Shown piece by piece: positions 22,923-25,080 of a DNA stretch of 25,080 nt (position 1 is the stretch's first letter; every line of letters starts with the position of its first letter). The stretch comes from JBCCWF01 sp038520475 (GTDB lineage Bacteria > Cyanobacteriota > Cyanobacteriia > CAKZMO01): positions 1 through 25,080 of the forward strand of contig JBCBLF010000045.1 in the NCBI GenBank assembly GCA_038520475.1, given 5' to 3'. The notes under the pieces were generated by a model. That model had not been told where the DNA came from. It saw only the letters and a list, made by a program, of their open reading frames with translations, and did no database searches. A program made the position numbers and the translations under genes.

Positions 22923-24224
22923 ATGAATGTCGATCCGTTAAAGCCCATGTACACCTCCACCCAGAGTCAGGACAATATGGGCGTATCAGAACTAACGAAG
23001 TCTCCCGTTTATACCGATCTTCAGACCAACCTGACCTCCGCTTCTTTTGACGCAGAGGCAGAAGTTGCACATCTTCAGTTTGTTGACTATGTGACAACTG
23101 CATTCCAAGCCGATATTCAATCCATTTCAACCAGCGTTCGTCGAGTAGCTGAGCGCATTGCTAAAGAGGTGGAGCGAATCTGCGAAAAGAGCGATCGCAT
23201 CCAAACATCAGGTGATATCGAAGAGTGGCAACACACGCTTGCCCAACATCGCGTTAAAAAGTGCATGATTTACTATCGGCTCGGATCTCAACGCGGTCGG
23301 GTCGAACTCCACAGTAATCTCAGTGCGATGGTTTATCGACACATTGCGCCGAGTCGTGCGCAGTTGGGCTTTCAAGCACGATATAACCTGATTGAAGATT
23401 TTCTTCAGGGGTTCTACATTGAAGTGCTCAAAAACTTTCGTAAAGAGCATCAGCTCCCCGCTGACTATCGTCCCCGCAGTCGAATTGAGCTATCAGAATA
23501 TATGGCGTTTACGGAACAATACGCCAAGCGCCGGATTTCGCTGCCGGGTCGAAGAAATCAACAGCTTGTGGTCTTGCGTGCACAGGCCTTCTCCCACCGA
23601 CAGCCCCATGAAACGTCGATGGACATTGAACTTGCTGTTGAATCCGCGAAAACTGAAGAGGCTGAATTGCATAGCCGGTCTCCTATTGTCCAGCAGGTGC
23701 GCGAACAAATGGTTGCTGATGCCATTGACCCAGCAGATTCAGTATTGCGCGATCGCGTTATTACAGAACTCATTCAATATCTCAGCGATCAGGGCCAAGA
23801 AGACTGCATCAACTATCTGACCCTAAAGCTCAAAGACCTCTCTGCACCAGAAATTGATGAGATTTTAGAGCTAACCCCTCGTCAGCGTGATTATCTCCAG
23901 CAGCGATTCAAGTATCACGTTGAGAAATTTGCCTGTTCGCATAACTGGCAAATCGTCCATCAATGGTTGGGTGCCGATCTCGACCAAAATCTAGGAATGC
24001 CGCTCAATGAATGGAACAGTTTCTTAGATGAACTATCACCTGTGCAGCGTCAGTTACTTGAGTTAAAAGGTGAGCAGTATCAAACTCAAAATGAGTCCTC
24101 TTTGTCAGACAAGGAGATTGCAAAAATTCTCAACTGTACGCCCAAGCAAGTGAAACGCAACTGGGATCGACTCTTAAACATGGCTTGGAAATACCGGAAT
24201 ACCAACCCAGAAATAAAAAATTGA
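22923..24224 (+). CDS. hetZ: HetZ-family regulator, sigma-region-like C-terminal HTH
   Basis: The 433-residue protein resembles, from memory of the family, HetZ of Anabaena and its relatives in other filamentous cyanobacteria, a regulator of heterocyst differentiation and cell patterning that acts with HetR. Conserved-looking blocks are VARRIAxEVxRI-type (VAERIAKEVERICEKSDRIQ), YRLGSQRGRVELHSNLSAMVYR, and IELSEYMAFTEQYAKRRISLPGR. The C-terminus has a predicted helix-turn-helix (about 394-422) with KEIAKILNCTPKQVKRNW. The N-terminal 40 residues are variable. AAGGGG precedes the ATG. In Anabaena hetZ is followed by patU genes; here the next gene is a lipoprotein on the same strand, so the classic neighbourhood is absent. 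The family call is from recall and should be tested against HetZ. If wrong, it remains a conserved DNA-binding protein of cyanobacteria. Confidence 0.75.
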   Translation: MNVDPLKPMYTSTQSQDNMGVSELTKSPVYTDLQTNLTSASFDAEAEVAHLQFVDYVTTAFQADIQSISTSVRRVAERIAKEVERICEKSDRIQTSGDIEEWQHTLAQHRVKKCMIYYRLGSQRGRVELHSNLSAMVYRHIAPSRAQLGFQARYNLIEDFLQGFYIEVLKNFRKEHQLPADYRPRSRIELSEYMAFTEQYAKRRISLPGRRNQQLVVLRAQAFSHRQPHETSMDIELAVESAKTEEAELHSRSPIVQQVREQMVADAIDPADSVLRDRVITELIQYLSDQGQEDCINYLTLKLKDLSAPEIDEILELTPRQRDYLQQRFKYHVEKFACSHNWQIVHQWLGADLDQNLGMPLNEWNSFLDELSPVQRQLLELKGEQYQTQNESSLSDKEIAKILNCTPKQVKRNWDRLLNMAWKYRNTNPEIKN

Positions 24225-24485
24225 TGCGATCGCTGATTTCTTAACTGGACATGACCCAACTGGCACAGGTCTAAACCATCAGGTGTACTCTAATTTTTTA
24301 CTCAGTTTGGGCGTCAGGTCACCGTCTTACGCTTATGCAACATAGAGCAATTGTCGTGAATGCGTGAATGGATGTATATCGTTCACCCTCGGTTTGTTTT
24401 CATCTGAGATGGCCCTCATGCGCGTGGGTCCAATACCTTAGATGAAGGGCACTATTGAAACAAATGACATCATATCCGACATGTT

Positions 24486-25025
24486 ATGAAGGCTTCAGTT
24501 TATGGGTCACTGCTCGGAGTATTACTGGTGGGATGTTCAGCTTCCCAACCTAGTCCAGAGTTGCCGACTGAATCGACTCAAGTTGAGCAAGATATTCAAC
24601 AAGAGGCAAGCCTTCAAGATGATGCAGAACCTGCTGCTGAAGAAATTGTCATTCAAGTTGAAGAACGATTTCAACGAGGAGCTCTCATTCTTGATATTCA
24701 AGATGTTCGATTAGCTCCGAATCAGATTACCGTTCGTGTTGAACTGTCAAATCCATCGAGTCGCGTGATTCGGTTTTATCCAAATCAGGGCCATTTATCA
24801 ACTGGCCGTGATGAGCTTAAGGCAAATATATTTTTAACCGATGACGCTCTGTCTGGAGTATTAGATCCTCAAGAGCAGAAATCAGGAGTGCTTATTTTTT
24901 CGTCGCGCTTTGAACAAGAGCTGGATTTCAGCAACGTTCGAAGCATTCAACTGTCCCTTGGTGAGGTGATTGACATGGCATCCATTGAACCTGAACAGGT
25001 CAACATCGCCTTTTCCTTAGACTAA
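24486..25025 (+). CDS. Predicted lipoprotein, DUF4352-like
   Basis: The 179 residues begin MKASVYGSLLGVLLVGCSA, with a short signal peptide and lipobox LVGC (Cys17), so it is probably lipidated and anchored in a membrane. Residues about 20-55 are a Glu/Gln/Pro-rich linker. The remainder forms a beta-rich domain: FQRGALILDIQDVRLAPNQITVRVEL, then FYPNQGHL and a GVLDPQEQKSGVLIF segment. This pattern resembles extracellular immunoglobulin-like DUF4352 domains, which often bind partners in envelope biogenesis. The gene is 261 bases beyond the HetZ-like stop on the same strand, and the gap has no clear terminator, so co-transcription is possible. Only 55 bases of the window remain after the stop. 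The function is unknown. Confidence 0.8.
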   Translation: MKASVYGSLLGVLLVGCSASQPSPELPTESTQVEQDIQQEASLQDDAEPAAEEIVIQVEERFQRGALILDIQDVRLAPNQITVRVELSNPSSRVIRFYPNQGHLSTGRDELKANIFLTDDALSGVLDPQEQKSGVLIFSSRFEQELDFSNVRSIQLSLGEVIDMASIEPEQVNIAFSLD

Positions 25026-25080
25026 TTTCAATTCTTCTTAATATCAATTCTTCAAAAACCAACTGTGAAGGAGGGCGCTC

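Overview
The window looks like the chromosome of a filamentous cyanobacterium. The octamer GCGATCGC (HIP1) and near variants recur throughout. The 433-residue protein at 22923-24224 reads as a HetZ-family regulator. HisG is the short form, and the surface polysaccharide, RTX and kinase families are of cyanobacterial type. No rRNA, tRNA, CRISPR array, transposase or phage gene was found.

Layout. Positions 1-509 (-) hold the first 170 codons of a class I glutamine amidotransferase, cut by the window edge. A small hypothetical gene (887-1162) and hisG (1251-1937) follow on the + strand. From 11702 back to 1883 lies a run of six minus-strand genes: a DUF4231/SLATT-like membrane protein with a long acidic repeat tail, a two-RCK potassium-channel-like protein, a short poly-Gly-tailed protein, a DUF4157 (eCIS-core type) protein with a similar poly-Gly tail, a protein with two NHLP-leader-like domains, and a pseudokinase fused through one membrane helix to a phosphate-binding-like periplasmic domain. 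The pseudokinase gene overlaps the 3' end of hisG. A gene-poor 0.9-kb stretch then leads to an RTX calcium-binding repeat protein (12616-14190, +), followed by a convergent P-loop GTPase with a hydrophobic C-terminus (14281-15786, -). Next are the Wzz/BY-kinase (16481-18733, +) and Wza-like export protein (18950-20065, +) of a polysaccharide export system. After a strong hairpin terminator come LarC (20300-21778, -), a Sua5/YciO/YrdC protein (21961-22629, +), the HetZ-like regulator, and a lipoprotein (24486-25025, +).

How the genes may work together. The clearest functional unit is the Wzc/Wza pair for capsule or exopolysaccharide export. The RTX protein is another likely cell-surface product. 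The most novel part is 4226-6822. Two adjacent proteins share an N-terminal FGHHF motif and a C-terminal Q-P-[VI]-Q-F-F + hydrophobic segment + poly-Gly tail, but only one carries the DUF4157 HELTH domain. They lie beside a protein built from two RiPP-leader-like domains with no core peptide. That these form one system is an inference from adjacency and shared architecture.

Limits. Names come from motif recognition by eye, with no database search. Start codons were chosen from ATG/GTG position, Shine-Dalgarno-like sequence and family resemblance.
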